A stretch of DNA of 64,000 bases from PALSA-278 sp963760285 (GCA_963760285.1 CAVXCI010000003.1:248001-312000), one strand, 5' to 3'; shown: positions 36,577-46,105, numbered from the stretch's first letter. The notes: generated by a model not told the origin, from the letters alone. A program made the numbers and translations.

Positions 36577-37545
36577 TTGCGAAAAAGAATCGGGGTGGTT
36601 CTCTTTCAACTCGGCGGGCCGGAAAGCCAGGAAGACGTTCGGCCATTCCTCTACCAACTGTTTTGCGATCCGGACATCATCAATTTTCCCCTCGCGTTTT
36701 TGGCGCGCAAACCGCTAGCCAGGTTGATTTCGTCATCGCGCGGACGCGTGGTGGCGGAGCACTACGCGCAGATTGGCGGCGGCTCGCCCATCCGGCGGCT
36801 GACGGAGCAGCAGGCCGAAGCTCTTTCCGCCGCGCTGGCGCCGCATGTGGATGCGAAGGTGGTGGTGGCCATGCGCTACTGGCGGCCGTTCACGGAAGAC
36901 GCCGTGGCCATGCTGGCGCGCGAAAAGGTGGACGAGCTGGTTCTGCTGCCGCTGTACCCGCAATATTCGCTGGCCACCACGCAGAGCAGCCTGAAGGAAT
37001 GGAGCCGGCTGTACGCGTCTAACGGGATGCCGGTTCACGTGGTCGAGAAATTCTACGACCATCCGGATTACATTGCGGCGATGGTGGAGCGCATCGAATC
37101 GGCGTTGCGCGGCGCGCAATCGCCCGAAGAAATTCAATTCGTCTATAGCGCGCATGGATTGCCGGTGAATCTGATTGCCCGGGGCGACCCCTACCAGCGG
37201 CACATCGAGGAGACGGTGCGTCTGATTCAGGAACGCGGCGGCTGGCAAAACGCGCGCGTGCTCTGCTATCAGAGCCGCGTGGGTCCGCAGAAATGGCTGG
37301 CGCCGTCGCTGACGGAGACCATCGAAAAGCTGGCGGCGGAAAACGTGAAGCACATGCTGGTGATTCCGCTGTCGTTCGTCACCGAACACATCGAGACGCT
37401 GCACGAAATCAACATCGAAGCGCGGGAGGCGGCGGACCGGCTGGGCGTGACGGAATTTCTGATGATGCCGGCGCTGAACGATTCGCCGCTGTTCATCGGC
37501 GCGCTGGCGGATTTGGTGCTGCGCGCCGCGGGCGTTCCATCCTGA
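36577..37545 (+). CDS. hemH: Ferrochelatase
   Basis: 322 residues, start TTG 36577 behind a GGAG. Family landmarks are VVLFQLGGPESQEDVRPFL, GGGSPIRRLTEQQ, AMRYWRPF, LLPLYPQYSLATTQSS, FVYSAHGLPVN (catalytic His), YQSRVGPQKWLAPS and IPLSFVTEHIETLHEI (with the conserved Glu). It inserts iron into protoporphyrin IX, providing heme for the maturation system encoded immediately upstream, 73 bases after the ccmD-like gene. Cytoplasmic or peripheral. Confidence 0.92.
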   Translation: MRKRIGVVLFQLGGPESQEDVRPFLYQLFCDPDIINFPLAFLARKPLARLISSSRGRVVAEHYAQIGGGSPIRRLTEQQAEALSAALAPHVDAKVVVAMRYWRPFTEDAVAMLAREKVDELVLLPLYPQYSLATTQSSLKEWSRLYASNGMPVHVVEKFYDHPDYIAAMVERIESALRGAQSPEEIQFVYSAHGLPVNLIARGDPYQRHIEETVRLIQERGGWQNARVLCYQSRVGPQKWLAPSLTETIEKLAAENVKHMLVIPLSFVTEHIETLHEINIEAREAADRLGVTEFLMMPALNDSPLFIGALADLVLRAAGVPS

Positions 37546-37672
37546 ACGATTGCGCGACAGGCCCTCGGCGCCCTTTGTAGCGGCACGTGAGCTAACTGCA
37601 TGGCGGCTGAATTGACTCGACAATGGCAGCCGCCGATACTGCAAGCAGGCGGGCAGGGGACACGGAGAGCTG

Positions 37673-39589
37673 ATGCGGATGGCGATGAATATGTGTTTGT
37701 GCGCGAAGGTATCTTCCAAATTTAGCGCCCTCTCTTTGGCGGCTTTCAGCGCGCTGCTTCTGATTTCGCTGGCGTTTGCGCGCCCGTGCGCCGCGCAAAC
37801 GCCAGCCCAAACGCCGGCGCAGAGTTCGAGTTCCTCCACAAGCGCAGCCGGACAGCAGCCGACTCCATCCACTGCTTCCCCCAACGCAACGCCCGCGGCG
37901 GGTGAAGCGCAGCAAGCGGGCAATCCGGCGGCGCAGAACAGTCCTGAAATGAGCACCAAGGACGAAGCGCCCACGTTGCGCGTGCGCAGCAATCTGGTGC
38001 TGGTTCGCGTGGTGGTTCGCGACGCAAACGGCCGCGCGGTGGGCGGACTGACCAAGGACGATTTCAAGCTTTTCGACGAAAAGCAGGAGCGTTTTATATC
38101 GGAGTTCACGGCGGAAGCCGCGGGGCCGGCAGCGCCCGCCAGTCCCGCGCCTCCGGCAAATACCCCGGCCGGTGAAAACGCGGCGGAGGGCGATGTCAGC
38201 GGGCTCCCGCAGCGGTATGTGGGCTTGTATTTCGACGATATCCACATCACCATGCAGGATTTGCAGCCGGTGCGCGTGGCGGCGCTGCGTTACGTGCGGA
38301 ACGGTCTGCGGCCATCGGATCGCGCCGGCCTGTTCACTTCCTCGGGACAGTTCCAGGTGGATTTCACGGCGGACCATGCAAAAATTATCGACGCGATTGA
38401 CAGGCTGATTCCCCGCTCGCTGTACACCCGGAGCACCTACCTGTGCCCGGACATCGAACCGTACCAGGCGTGGCTGATCACCACGATGGGGGATCCTGCG
38501 GCGCTGGATGTCGCCGCGCGCGAAGTGCTCCATTGCGACTACAACGACAACTCCTCGGGAATGACGCGGGCGGAAGCGCAGGCGAGCGAGAGCGCCGTGG
38601 CGGAACTGGAGCAATCCAACAACGAGGAGACGTACGCCATGCGCGGCCTTGATGGGCTGGTGCGGCGGATGCAGGTGCTTCCCGGGGTGCGCACGATAGT
38701 TCTGATCTCCCCGGGGTTTTTGAACCGTGATGACTTGCAGCTGACCGGCGACTTGATTGACCGCGCTCTTCGCGGGCAGGTGGTGATCAATTCGCTGGAC
38801 GCCCGCGGACTGTACACTCCGGCATCGATGAGCGGCGACATTAGCCAGGATTCGGTGGTGAGCGGGGCAAGTGAAGGGCCGCGCGCCATCATGGAGGACA
38901 CCGCGTCCATGGTCTACAGCGAGCCGCTGGAAGAGATCGCCCACGGCACCGGCGGAGTTCTCTTCCAGAACAGCAACGACATGGACGCCGGATTTCGCAT
39001 GACCGGAGGAATGCCGGAAGCGGCTTATCTGCTGGGGTTTGTGCCGTACAACACCAAGGCGGACGGAAGTTTCCGCCATTTGACGGTGAAGCTGGCGAAT
39101 CCGGCGTTCAAGAGTTACAAAATCCAGACGCGGCCGGGATATTTCGCGCCCAAGGCGGCGACGGATCCGCAGGCGGCAGCCAACGACGAAATTTCAGAGG
39201 CGATTTTTTCGCAGCAGCCGCTGGACGAACTGCCACTGCAGGTTCACACCAGCTTCTATGGAGGGAATGGGGGGAAGTCCGTGCTCACGGCGGTAACGCA
39301 TCTGGACGTGAAAACCATTCATTTTGTGAGGGCCAGCGGGCGGAACAACGATCAGCTGACGCTGGTGACCGCGGTATTCGATTCCAACGGGAATTATGTG
39401 AATGGCCAGCAAAAGAAGATAGACTTCAAATTATTGGACCCGACACTGGCGCGGCTTCGCGGGACGGGGATAACGCTGCGGGCCAGTTTCGACAATATCG
39501 CGCCGGGCCGTTACGTGGTTCGGGCCGTGGCGCGCGAAAATAACGGCCCTTTGCTGGGCGCCGCCAGCCGCACCGTGGATGTACCGTAG
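37673..39589 (+). CDS. Secreted VWFA-related acidobacterial-type protein
   Basis: 638 residues, ATG 37673 with GGAGAG upstream. A signal peptide (to about residue 40, ARPCAAQ) is followed by a Thr/Ser/Ala/Gln-rich linker. A strand LRVRSNLVLVRVVVRDANGRAVGGL leads into the domain (quoted in part); FYLYFDDIH-type sequence is present as VGLYFDDIHITM, a degenerate MIDAS-like position. The repeated TIVLISPGF segment and a closing beta-sandwich of about 200 residues follow. This matches the VWFA-related family common in Acidobacteria, whose function is unknown. A second member follows immediately, so the pair may work together at the cell surface. Confidence 0.82.
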   Translation: MRMAMNMCLCAKVSSKFSALSLAAFSALLLISLAFARPCAAQTPAQTPAQSSSSSTSAAGQQPTPSTASPNATPAAGEAQQAGNPAAQNSPEMSTKDEAPTLRVRSNLVLVRVVVRDANGRAVGGLTKDDFKLFDEKQERFISEFTAEAAGPAAPASPAPPANTPAGENAAEGDVSGLPQRYVGLYFDDIHITMQDLQPVRVAALRYVRNGLRPSDRAGLFTSSGQFQVDFTADHAKIIDAIDRLIPRSLYTRSTYLCPDIEPYQAWLITTMGDPAALDVAAREVLHCDYNDNSSGMTRAEAQASESAVAELEQSNNEETYAMRGLDGLVRRMQVLPGVRTIVLISPGFLNRDDLQLTGDLIDRALRGQVVINSLDARGLYTPASMSGDISQDSVVSGASEGPRAIMEDTASMVYSEPLEEIAHGTGGVLFQNSNDMDAGFRMTGGMPEAAYLLGFVPYNTKADGSFRHLTVKLANPAFKSYKIQTRPGYFAPKAATDPQAAANDEISEAIFSQQPLDELPLQVHTSFYGGNGGKSVLTAVTHLDVKTIHFVRASGRNNDQLTLVTAVFDSNGNYVNGQQKKIDFKLLDPTLARLRGTGITLRASFDNIAPGRYVVRAVARENNGPLLGAASRTVDVP

Positions 39590-39601
39590 GACAGGGGAGC
39601 C

Positions 39602-41951
39602 ATGCAAGGATTCCGAGCAGGGAATATTGGAAAGGTCTTTGTTCTGGTGGTGTTGGCGGCCAGCGGCGTGGCGATGCTGGGATATGCGCGCCGCGCGCAG
39701 GCGCGGCAGCAGCCCCCCCCGTCCGCGCAACAACAACCCGCGCAGGGGCAGGCGGCCGGCTCCCGCCCAGCAGCAGATGCAGGCGGGAAAACCATCCTCC
39801 ACGGAGGCCCAGAATCCGGCCACGGGAACCGTCCAGCAGACGATTCATGCCACCAGCAAGACGGTTCGTGTGGACGTGGTGGTGACCGACAAAAGCGGAA
39901 AATATGTTCACGATCTGAATCCGGCGGATTTCAAAGTGTTCGAGGACAAGAAGCAGCAGGAAATCACAACGTTCACGAAAGGCAATTCTCCCGCCGGGCC
40001 GAACCAGCCGCTGCCACAACATTACGTGATTCTGTTTTTCGATGATTCCAGCATGTCCCAGGCGGAGCAACTGCGCGCCCGCAAGGCGGCGCAGGATTTC
40101 ATATCCCAGGCCGCGTCGCCCCAAAGGCTGATGGCCGTGGCGGAATTTACCGGGGCGCTGAAGCTGACGCAGAATTTCACCGCCAGCGTGCCGCGGCTGC
40201 AGGCGGCGGTCGGCGGCGTGAAGAATGGCAGCGTGCGTGCCAACGGGCCGGCTCCGGACGATTCCAACGCCGGCGCGCCGGTGATCTCGCTCGGCAACAT
40301 TGGGAATACGGGAGCGTCAGAGTCGGATTTCGCCGCGCACAGCCTGCTTCTGGCGCTCAGCGATTTCTCCCGCGCGTTGACGCCCATTCCGGGCCGAAAG
40401 ACCCTGATTCTCTTTACTTCAGGCTTCCCGATGACGCCGGATCGCATGTCCGATATGAGCACCACGATTGCCGCCGCCAATAAGGCGGATGTGGCCATAT
40501 ACCCCTTGGATGTGCGCGGACTGGCGGCTCCGGGCGCGCGGATGCGGCCGTTTTGGCCGGCGCCTGATTCCGCCGCGCGGGTGGTTTTGGCGTCGTACAT
40601 TCCGCCTTCGCCGGAATGGCAGCGCGGAGGCGGTGGCAGCGGTGGACATGGTGGTGGTGGAGGCGGTGGTACCGGAGGTGGAGGAGGGCACGGTGGAGGA
40701 GGCGGTACGGGAGGCGGAGGAGGGCACGGTGGTGGCGGCGGCACGGGAAGAGTGGGGAATGGCACAAACTACAACTCAACGCCGGCGCTTCCCGCGATGC
40801 TGGTGCCTCCGTTCCAGTCCAACGCGACCGCGAACCAGCAGGTGATGTACCTGCTGGCTTCCGGCACAGGCGGGTTTCCGATTGTGGATACGAATGACCT
40901 GGTTGCCGGAATGGATCGGATCGCCAACGAGCTGGATGAATATTACGTCATTGGTTATGCGCAGCCGCTTGAAACCGTTGCGTCCGCCTGCCACACCATC
41001 ACGGTGAAGGTGGACCGTCCGAAAACCAACGTGCGTTCGCGCACCGGCTATTGCGACGTGAAGTCCAAGGACGCGCTGGCCAACGAGCCGGAAAGCGCGG
41101 CGCTGGAAGCCCGCGCGCTTTCCAACACGGCGAAATCGAGCGACTTGCCGGCCGTGGCGCAAGCGCCATTTTTCTACTCCAGCGCGAATTCCGCGCGCGT
41201 GGATTTTGTGGCGCAACTGCCTCCCGGCGCGCTGAAATCGCTTCCGATGGAGAAGGGAAAGCCCGCGCCGGTGGACGTCCTGGGCATCGTGACCCGGGCG
41301 GACGGCAGCGCGGCGGCGCGGTTCAGCGACAGCGTAAACCTCGAAAAGGATGCGTGGAAGGAACTGGAGAAACAGCCGTTCGACTATCAAAACAGCTTCG
41401 ACGTGGCGCCAGGAAACTACACGCTTAGAGTTGTAATTGGCGCCGGCGAGGGAAAATTCGCCACCTGGGAACAGCCGCTGGCGATTCCGGCGTATGACGG
41501 CAAGAGCATGGCGCTGAGCGCCATCGCCATGAGCAGTGAAGTGCATCCCATTTCCGGGGAAGCGGCCACAATTGACAGCGAGTTGTTGGAAGACCGGAAG
41601 ACGCTGGTGGCGCAGGGCATGGAGTTCACCCCGTCGGCGACGCTCACGTTTGACCGCAAGAAGATGATGGGATACTACGCGGAAATCTACGATCCGCTGC
41701 TGACGGCGAACCCGCCGCCCAAGGTGGCCATCATCTATGTGGTGATTGATGAAGCCACTGGAAAGCAGGCGTACAACTCCAAGGGACTGTCGGTGGCGCA
41801 GTTTATGAATGCGGGAAATCCGGTGATTCCCGTGGCGTTCCGCATTCCCATGGATACCTTGCCGGCGGGAAAGTACCGCTTGGACGTGCAGTCAGCGGAC
41901 GACAAGGGGAATCATACCTCGGTGCGCAGTGTCCATTTCGTGACGCAGTAG
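39602..41951 (+). CDS. Secreted VWFA-related protein, signal peptide and body in different frames
   Basis: ATG 39602 has a strong GGGGAG site and encodes a signal peptide (MQGFRAGNIGKVFVLVVLAA, then SGVAMLGYARRAQA) and a Gln/Pro linker. The 750-residue body (TVRVDVVVTDKSGKYVHDL, HYVILFFDDSSMSQAEQL with DxSxS, PGRKTLILFTSGF) lies one base out of frame. The shift falls between 39713 (start of a C8 run) and about 39780. Without it, the open frame from ATG 39579 has no signal peptide. The middle holds a Gly/His-rich tandem stretch (see the repeat). A sequence error or a phase-variable homopolymer are the options. It is the second of two adjacent family members. Confidence 0.78.
40624..40750 (+). 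repeat. Gly/His-coding minisatellite
   Basis: Within the second VWFA-related gene, units near 30 bases encode GGGGGHGGGGGTGGGG-type runs: G-rich blocks broken by regularly spaced His (GGH) and Thr. The region is low-complexity and GGN-rich. His spacing could bind metal, or it may be a flexible spacer. Repeat number may vary by slippage. Confidence 0.7.
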
Positions 41952-41997
41952 CGAAGCGCGGCAAGTGGCGCGGCGAATTCTTATCAGGAGCGTATAC

Positions 41998-42360
41998 GTG
42001 AACCGCAATCGTGACAATCGAATCGTCCGGTGGGCGCTGCCGCTGCTGGCGTTGCTGATCTTTACAGCGGCGTGCGACAACACGCCCATCGGGCAGATGG
42101 CCAGCAATCCGGGAAGATTTCAGGGGAAGTCCGTCACCGTGGCGGGTGAAGTGACCAATTCATTTGGGCTGCTGGGGCAGGGCGCTTACGAAGTGAACGA
42201 CGGCACAGGCAGCGTCTGGGTGGTCAGCGGCGGATTCGGCATTCCGGGGAAGGGAATTCGCGTGCAGGTCAGCGGCACGTTTGAGTCCGGCGTCACATTT
42301 TCAGGAAAGACTCTGGGCAACGCCATCGAACAGACCAGGCGCTACAAGACACTTCAATAA
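41998..42360 (+). CDS. Small exported OB-like protein
   Basis: 120 residues from GTG 41998, chosen because AGGAG lies seven bases upstream. A hydrophobic N-terminus (ALPLLALLIFTAAC) ends in Cys followed by Asp-Asn, so it may be a lipoprotein, although the lipobox is imperfect. The rest (GRFQGKSVTVAGEVTNSFGL, then YEVNDGTGSVWVVSG and KGIRVQVSGTF) has the strand order of a small OB-fold seen in bacterial periplasmic proteins. Function unknown. It follows the VWFA gene by 46 bases in the same direction. Confidence 0.6.
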   Translation: MNRNRDNRIVRWALPLLALLIFTAACDNTPIGQMASNPGRFQGKSVTVAGEVTNSFGLLGQGAYEVNDGTGSVWVVSGGFGIPGKGIRVQVSGTFESGVTFSGKTLGNAIEQTRRYKTLQ

Positions 42361-42447
42361 AGAATTTCCGTGCCATCCGGAACGGGACAAGGTATTCGAC
42401 GCATAGCCATCGCACGGGCGAAGTGTGGCCACGCACCCGGGCGGACA

Positions 42448-43242
42448 TTAGCGTGTCCAGGTGATTCCGCGGCCGAGCACAAAAATGAAAAGCAGGCTGG
42501 CGACCGCGCCCGCAACAATCCATGGAATGCTGCGTTCCATCGGCGCGACGCGGTCTTCCGCGCGCTGCCACCTGCGCATGATGCCCGGCAGGCTGAGCAG
42601 GCCGGCATTGGCGCCCAGGGTAGAGGGGAGCGCGGAGGCCAGGATGTAAAACAGGCCCGCGGGATTCAACAGGCCGGCAACGCCCGCGAGAATTCCGTCG
42701 GTGAAATACGGCGTCCAGCATAGCCAGCGCAGCCTAGGCACACTTTCGTCCGGGCCGCGAAATTGTTTCAGCTGCGCGCCCACCAGCAGCATGGATGCAT
42801 AGTAGGAAATCGCTCCGACTGCCACCAATCCAAGCCGCCACAGCCAGTAAGGGTGCAGGCCGTGAATCACCGCGGCCCAGTCGCCGAAATTGGCGACGCC
42901 AGAGAAAAAGAAGTAGCCCGTGCCGGTAAAGAGATTGCCCGCCATGGCCATCAGCAGGAAATAAAAAGTTGCCGGACGATAGCGTTTTGAATTCGTGAGC
43001 AGCAGCCAGAAAACTCCCGCGGAAGCGAGATTCACCAGCGTGCCGTTCGCGGAGATCCATCGTGTTTCAATGTCGCTTTGCATCGCCACGGTGCTCATGG
43101 TGATGCGGTGGGCGCCGCTGAGCCATGCGGTCACGCCGTGGCCCAGACCTTCATGCAGAATGTCCTGGAGGATGCAGGCCAGGGCGGAAATGGCGATGAG
43201 AGTGAGCCGGTCGTCCGTCTCAGATGGCGCGCTGGCGGACAT
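42448..43242 (-). CDS. Multi-pass membrane protein with an HExxH motif
   Basis: 264 residues. Six or seven membrane segments. Near residue 30, LQDILHEGLGHGVTAWLSG places HEGLGH inside or next to a membrane helix, like the zinc site of site-2-protease or M50-like intramembrane peptidases and of DUF-type relatives. No LDG or PDZ motif was seen to confirm a protease, so this could be a non-peptidase membrane protein. It is convergent with the small OB-like gene and lies just upstream of the M23 gene on the same strand direction but not overlapping. Confidence 0.6.
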   Translation of the reverse strand: MSASAPSETDDRLTLIAISALACILQDILHEGLGHGVTAWLSGAHRITMSTVAMQSDIETRWISANGTLVNLASAGVFWLLLTNSKRYRPATFYFLLMAMAGNLFTGTGYFFFSGVANFGDWAAVIHGLHPYWLWRLGLVAVGAISYYASMLLVGAQLKQFRGPDESVPRLRWLCWTPYFTDGILAGVAGLLNPAGLFYILASALPSTLGANAGLLSLPGIMRRWQRAEDRVAPMERSIPWIVAGAVASLLFIFVLGRGITWTR

Positions 43243-43340
43243 GGAGCAGTTTGCGGCAACCTTGCTGGCGTGGCTTTGCGTTCACAAACATGTTCCGGTC
43301 AGTGAATCCGCGCATCTCGCAAGCAGCATGCCACGCCTGG

Positions 43341-44894
43341 CTACGGTGTGTTCGCGAAGCGGACCACTTCATCCTCGGTGGGAATCTCCATTTCGTATTT
43401 CACCGGCGCGTTGCGCGCATCCGAGGATTTCCACGTCCATCCCTTGCCCTGCACTTCAAAGGACGCCAAGGCATAAGGCAGCCCCACGGAGCCCAGTTCC
43501 GAGTTGGCGTTACAAATCTGGAAGTGCAAGTGCGGCTCGCTGGAATTGCCAGTATTGCCCAGAAGGCCGAGCACCTGGCCCCGGCGCACTTTGTCTCCCA
43601 CTTTTACGCGCAGAGAACCGGGTTGCAGGTGGGCATAGAAGGCGAAAAGGCCATCGCCAATCTGCATGAGGACGTGATTTCCGCCGATGGTATCGAGGGT
43701 GATGGGCACAGCCAGCGGCCCGTTGGGCACATTTTCCGGAATGCCGTCCTTGATCTCCGTGACCACTCCATCGGCGACGGCGTGGATTTCCGTTCCAAAC
43801 GCGCGATAGCTTTTATTGTCCCTGGGATCGCCGTTGTAGGTTTTTCCGTCGGGATACAGGCGCACCCAATCAATGGCATAGCGCTGAGAAATGTAGGCGT
43901 GGCCGTCAATGGGAATCAGCGCGCGGCGATGGACGGAAGTGTTGGACGGGCCATTGCCGGCGAGCCAATTATCGCCCTCCAGAGCTGAAGCGATGACCAC
44001 GACAGGCTGGCGCAGGACCGGCGTGGGGGGAATTTCCACGGTGATGGTATCGGCATAATCGGCCTGTTTGGTGGTGATTTTGTGGCTGATGGACGAAGGC
44101 ACGTCTTCGCGCTTGTCAAAAGTGACCCACATGAAAACCACGGAGGTGCTTCCCGGGGACATCAGCGATTTACTGGCGGTGGGCTGGCCGGGGCGGTACA
44201 GCAAGCCGTCCAAATCCTTGCCGGAAAAAGTAGCCAGCGATCTCGCGGAGGAATCTCCAGAGACAACTTCGATGGCAGTGATGGAGCAATCTGCCTTGCC
44301 GTAGTTGGAGACGTGGAGTTCATAGACCAGATGATATTTGCCGTCCGCCTTAAACAGCGTGGGAGGCTCGGGGACCACCACATTGAGGGGCGACGTCAGT
44401 GGCCGGCCTGGCTGCTCGGCAGGCTTGGCGGAAGGCGCTGGTTGCGCAGGGGCGGCGGACGGCGCCGCGGCTTCGCCACGCTGAAATGAGAGAGGCTGCG
44501 GCGGAACTCCGGTCTGCGTCCAGTTGCCGGAAATCATAGTCCGGCTGGCGTTAAGCGTGCCGTCGTAGACACCGCCGACGCGCCCCACTTCGAAATGAAA
44601 AGAATCGCCGCTGATCTTTATGTTATCGAGAGGAAGCGTCGCGCCCTGGTCCACGCTATCGAGCGTGCCGGAGTACGTGCCGTCGGCCGCCCTGGAGATG
44701 GTGACAATCAGATGAAGTTGCCGCGCGCCACCGCCGAGGATTCCGCTCCAGGTTCCTTCGCCCCCGGCGGTGGAAGGGGACTGCGCCCGAGCGGATTGGG
44801 CGGAAATTCCCGCCAGCACGGCGACGAATAGCGTGATGATAAAGGCGCGCCAAGTCCAAATGGAACATGAGCGTGCGAATTGTACTCTTGCCAC
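43341..44894 (-). CDS. Secreted M23-family metallopeptidase
   Basis: 517 residues, start GTG at 44894 (complement) with GGGGGTC upstream. A signal peptide ends near residue 38 (SAQSARAQ). The first 100 residues (SGTLDSVDQG, DGTLNASRTMISGNWTQTG) form a beta-rich N-terminal module. The last 150 residues are LytM-like: HAVADGVV, LDTIGGNHVLMQ, FAFYAHLQPGS and EPHLHFQ provide the His metal ligands of HxH. Substrate is likely peptidoglycan cross-links, but a pectic or other M23 role is possible. It may help cell-wall remodelling. Followed by a 178-base gap. Confidence 0.82.
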   Translation of the reverse strand: MARVQFARSCSIWTWRAFIITLFVAVLAGISAQSARAQSPSTAGGEGTWSGILGGGARQLHLIVTISRAADGTYSGTLDSVDQGATLPLDNIKISGDSFHFEVGRVGGVYDGTLNASRTMISGNWTQTGVPPQPLSFQRGEAAAPSAAPAQPAPSAKPAEQPGRPLTSPLNVVVPEPPTLFKADGKYHLVYELHVSNYGKADCSITAIEVVSGDSSARSLATFSGKDLDGLLYRPGQPTASKSLMSPGSTSVVFMWVTFDKREDVPSSISHKITTKQADYADTITVEIPPTPVLRQPVVVIASALEGDNWLAGNGPSNTSVHRRALIPIDGHAYISQRYAIDWVRLYPDGKTYNGDPRDNKSYRAFGTEIHAVADGVVTEIKDGIPENVPNGPLAVPITLDTIGGNHVLMQIGDGLFAFYAHLQPGSLRVKVGDKVRRGQVLGLLGNTGNSSEPHLHFQICNANSELGSVGLPYALASFEVQGKGWTWKSSDARNAPVKYEMEIPTEDEVVRFANTP

Positions 44895-45072
44895 GATGAC
44901 CCCCTGCCGCGCTGGTGGTTAAAAGTTGGCCTGACAGCCTCTACGCGCGGCCGTCAATTCCGCGGAGGGGAAAATTGTACACCCATAGCCGGATGCGCGC
45001 CCGCTGGCGCATATAAAACCGGGGGAATGCGCTGGCGCACGACATGGTCATCGCCTGGCAGCTTCACGCTTT

Positions 45073-45429
45073 CTAAGAGTACGGCGCGGGAAGGTGGCAG
45101 GCGATACGATGGCGGCGCATGTCGTCTTCCACGTGGGTGCGTATGCGCAGGGCGCTGAGAGCGTGCGCAGTGCATAGCAGTATGAAACCGGCGGCATAGT
45201 CCTGAGGGAAATACTGATCGGAATCGTTCTGTTCAAATTGACCGGGGCCGATGACCCGTCCAGCGCAGCTCAAGCAGCGGCCATGGTGGCAGATTGACGG
45301 CAGGAGAATTCCGGCGGCGGCCGCGGCGTCCCAGATGTGCTCGTCGGGGCGCACAAAAATTGCGCGTGGCCCATCCGGCAATTCCAGCACAACATGGAAA
45401 GCATCGGGCACGAATTCCAGTTTGGACAT
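45073..45429 (-). CDS. Plant-type [2Fe-2S] ferredoxin
   Basis: 118 residues from the ATG at 45429 (complement). SICHHGRCLSC gives Cys-x4-Cys-x2-Cys near residue 50, and a fourth Cys (LLCTAH) follows 30 residues later, the classical ferredoxin spacing. The beta-grasp framework HVVLELPDGPRAIFVRPDEHIWDAA precedes it (quoted in part). It lies directly after the Dps-like ferritin gene, separated by a perfect palindrome, and is plausibly its electron donor, in the way that Bfd serves bacterioferritin; that partner role is inference. No purine-rich ribosome site is visible, so it may be translated by reinitiation or at low level. Confidence 0.8.
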   Translation of the reverse strand: MSKLEFVPDAFHVVLELPDGPRAIFVRPDEHIWDAAAAAGILLPSICHHGRCLSCAGRVIGPGQFEQNDSDQYFPQDYAAGFILLCTAHALSALRIRTHVEDDMRRHRIACHLPAPYS

Positions 45430-45446
45430 CGGCGAAAGGAAAGAGT

Positions 45447-45474
45447 TGGAGCGTCCCGCCGGCGGGACGCTCCA
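45447..45474 (-). terminator. Perfect 28-bp palindrome between ferritin and ferredoxin genes
   Basis: Two 14-base arms with no loop (TGGAGCGTCCCGCC and its exact complement). It sits 20 bases after the ferritin stop and 17 before the ferredoxin ATG. On the minus strand the following bases are CT-rich (ACTCTTTCCTTT), compatible with a weak intrinsic terminator or attenuator. A protein-binding dyad is the alternative. Confidence 0.6.
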
Positions 45475-45493
45475 CCACATGATAAGGCAACGC

Positions 45494-46105
45494 CTATGGA
45501 TTGTAGAAGCGGCGATTTTTTGAGTAAGGCGCTTCGCCCGGCTCGCCGCGGCGGAAATGGCCCGAGGGAATGGATTTTCCATCGCGCTCGTGGGCCAGCA
45601 ATTCAATGAACCATGCCTCGTGCTCCACTTCCTCGTTGAGGATGCGCGCGGCCATGTCGTAGGTGCGGGGATCCTTGCCGAAGGTCACATCGCAGACGGC
45701 GGACCAGCTGCGGATGGCGCAGCGCTCGGATTCCAGCAATAGCGTGAGAATATTGACCACCGTTGGCGGATCCGGCAGCTTGGCCGCCGGGCAGCCGGCC
45801 AAATCGTGGAATTCCGGCAGGCTGTTGGGAAGGTTGCCGCCCAACTCATAAATCCGGGGGACAATCAGCTCCCAGTGCGCGCGGTCTTCCAGACGGGCGT
45901 CCTCGCAAATTTCCTTGTAGTCTTCGTAACCCGCAAGATGCATGCGGAGGATGGTGTAGTAGTAGTAGGTGCTGGCGAATTCCGCGGCGGCGTTGGCCAC
46001 CAGCATCTTGATCAGTTTTTCCACGTCCACGCCGCGCGCGCGAATCACTTCCACGCCCACGCGCCCGCTGACGTCTCCATACTTCACGGTTTCATGTGCA
46101 GCCAT
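45494..46105 (-). CDS. Dps-like ferritin (thioferritin-type candidate)
   Basis: 203 residues, ATG at 46105 (complement) with AAAGGAG upstream. A four-helix ferritin fold with metal ligands is readable: AAAEFAS (Glu), CEDARLEDRAHWE (Glu and His), and NEEVEHEAWF with E-x-x-x-E-x-x-H-like spacing. ESERCAIRSWSAVCD provides two Cys within a helix-turn, reminiscent of the Dps-like proteins (DPSL/thioferritin) with a conserved Cys pair near the iron site. It should oxidise and store Fe(II), consuming peroxide. The gene is divergent from the OxyR-type regulator and followed by a ferredoxin. Confidence 0.82.
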   Translation of the reverse strand: MAAHETVKYGDVSGRVGVEVIRARGVDVEKLIKMLVANAAAEFASTYYYYTILRMHLAGYEDYKEICEDARLEDRAHWELIVPRIYELGGNLPNSLPEFHDLAGCPAAKLPDPPTVVNILTLLLESERCAIRSWSAVCDVTFGKDPRTYDMAARILNEEVEHEAWFIELLAHERDGKSIPSGHFRRGEPGEAPYSKNRRFYNP

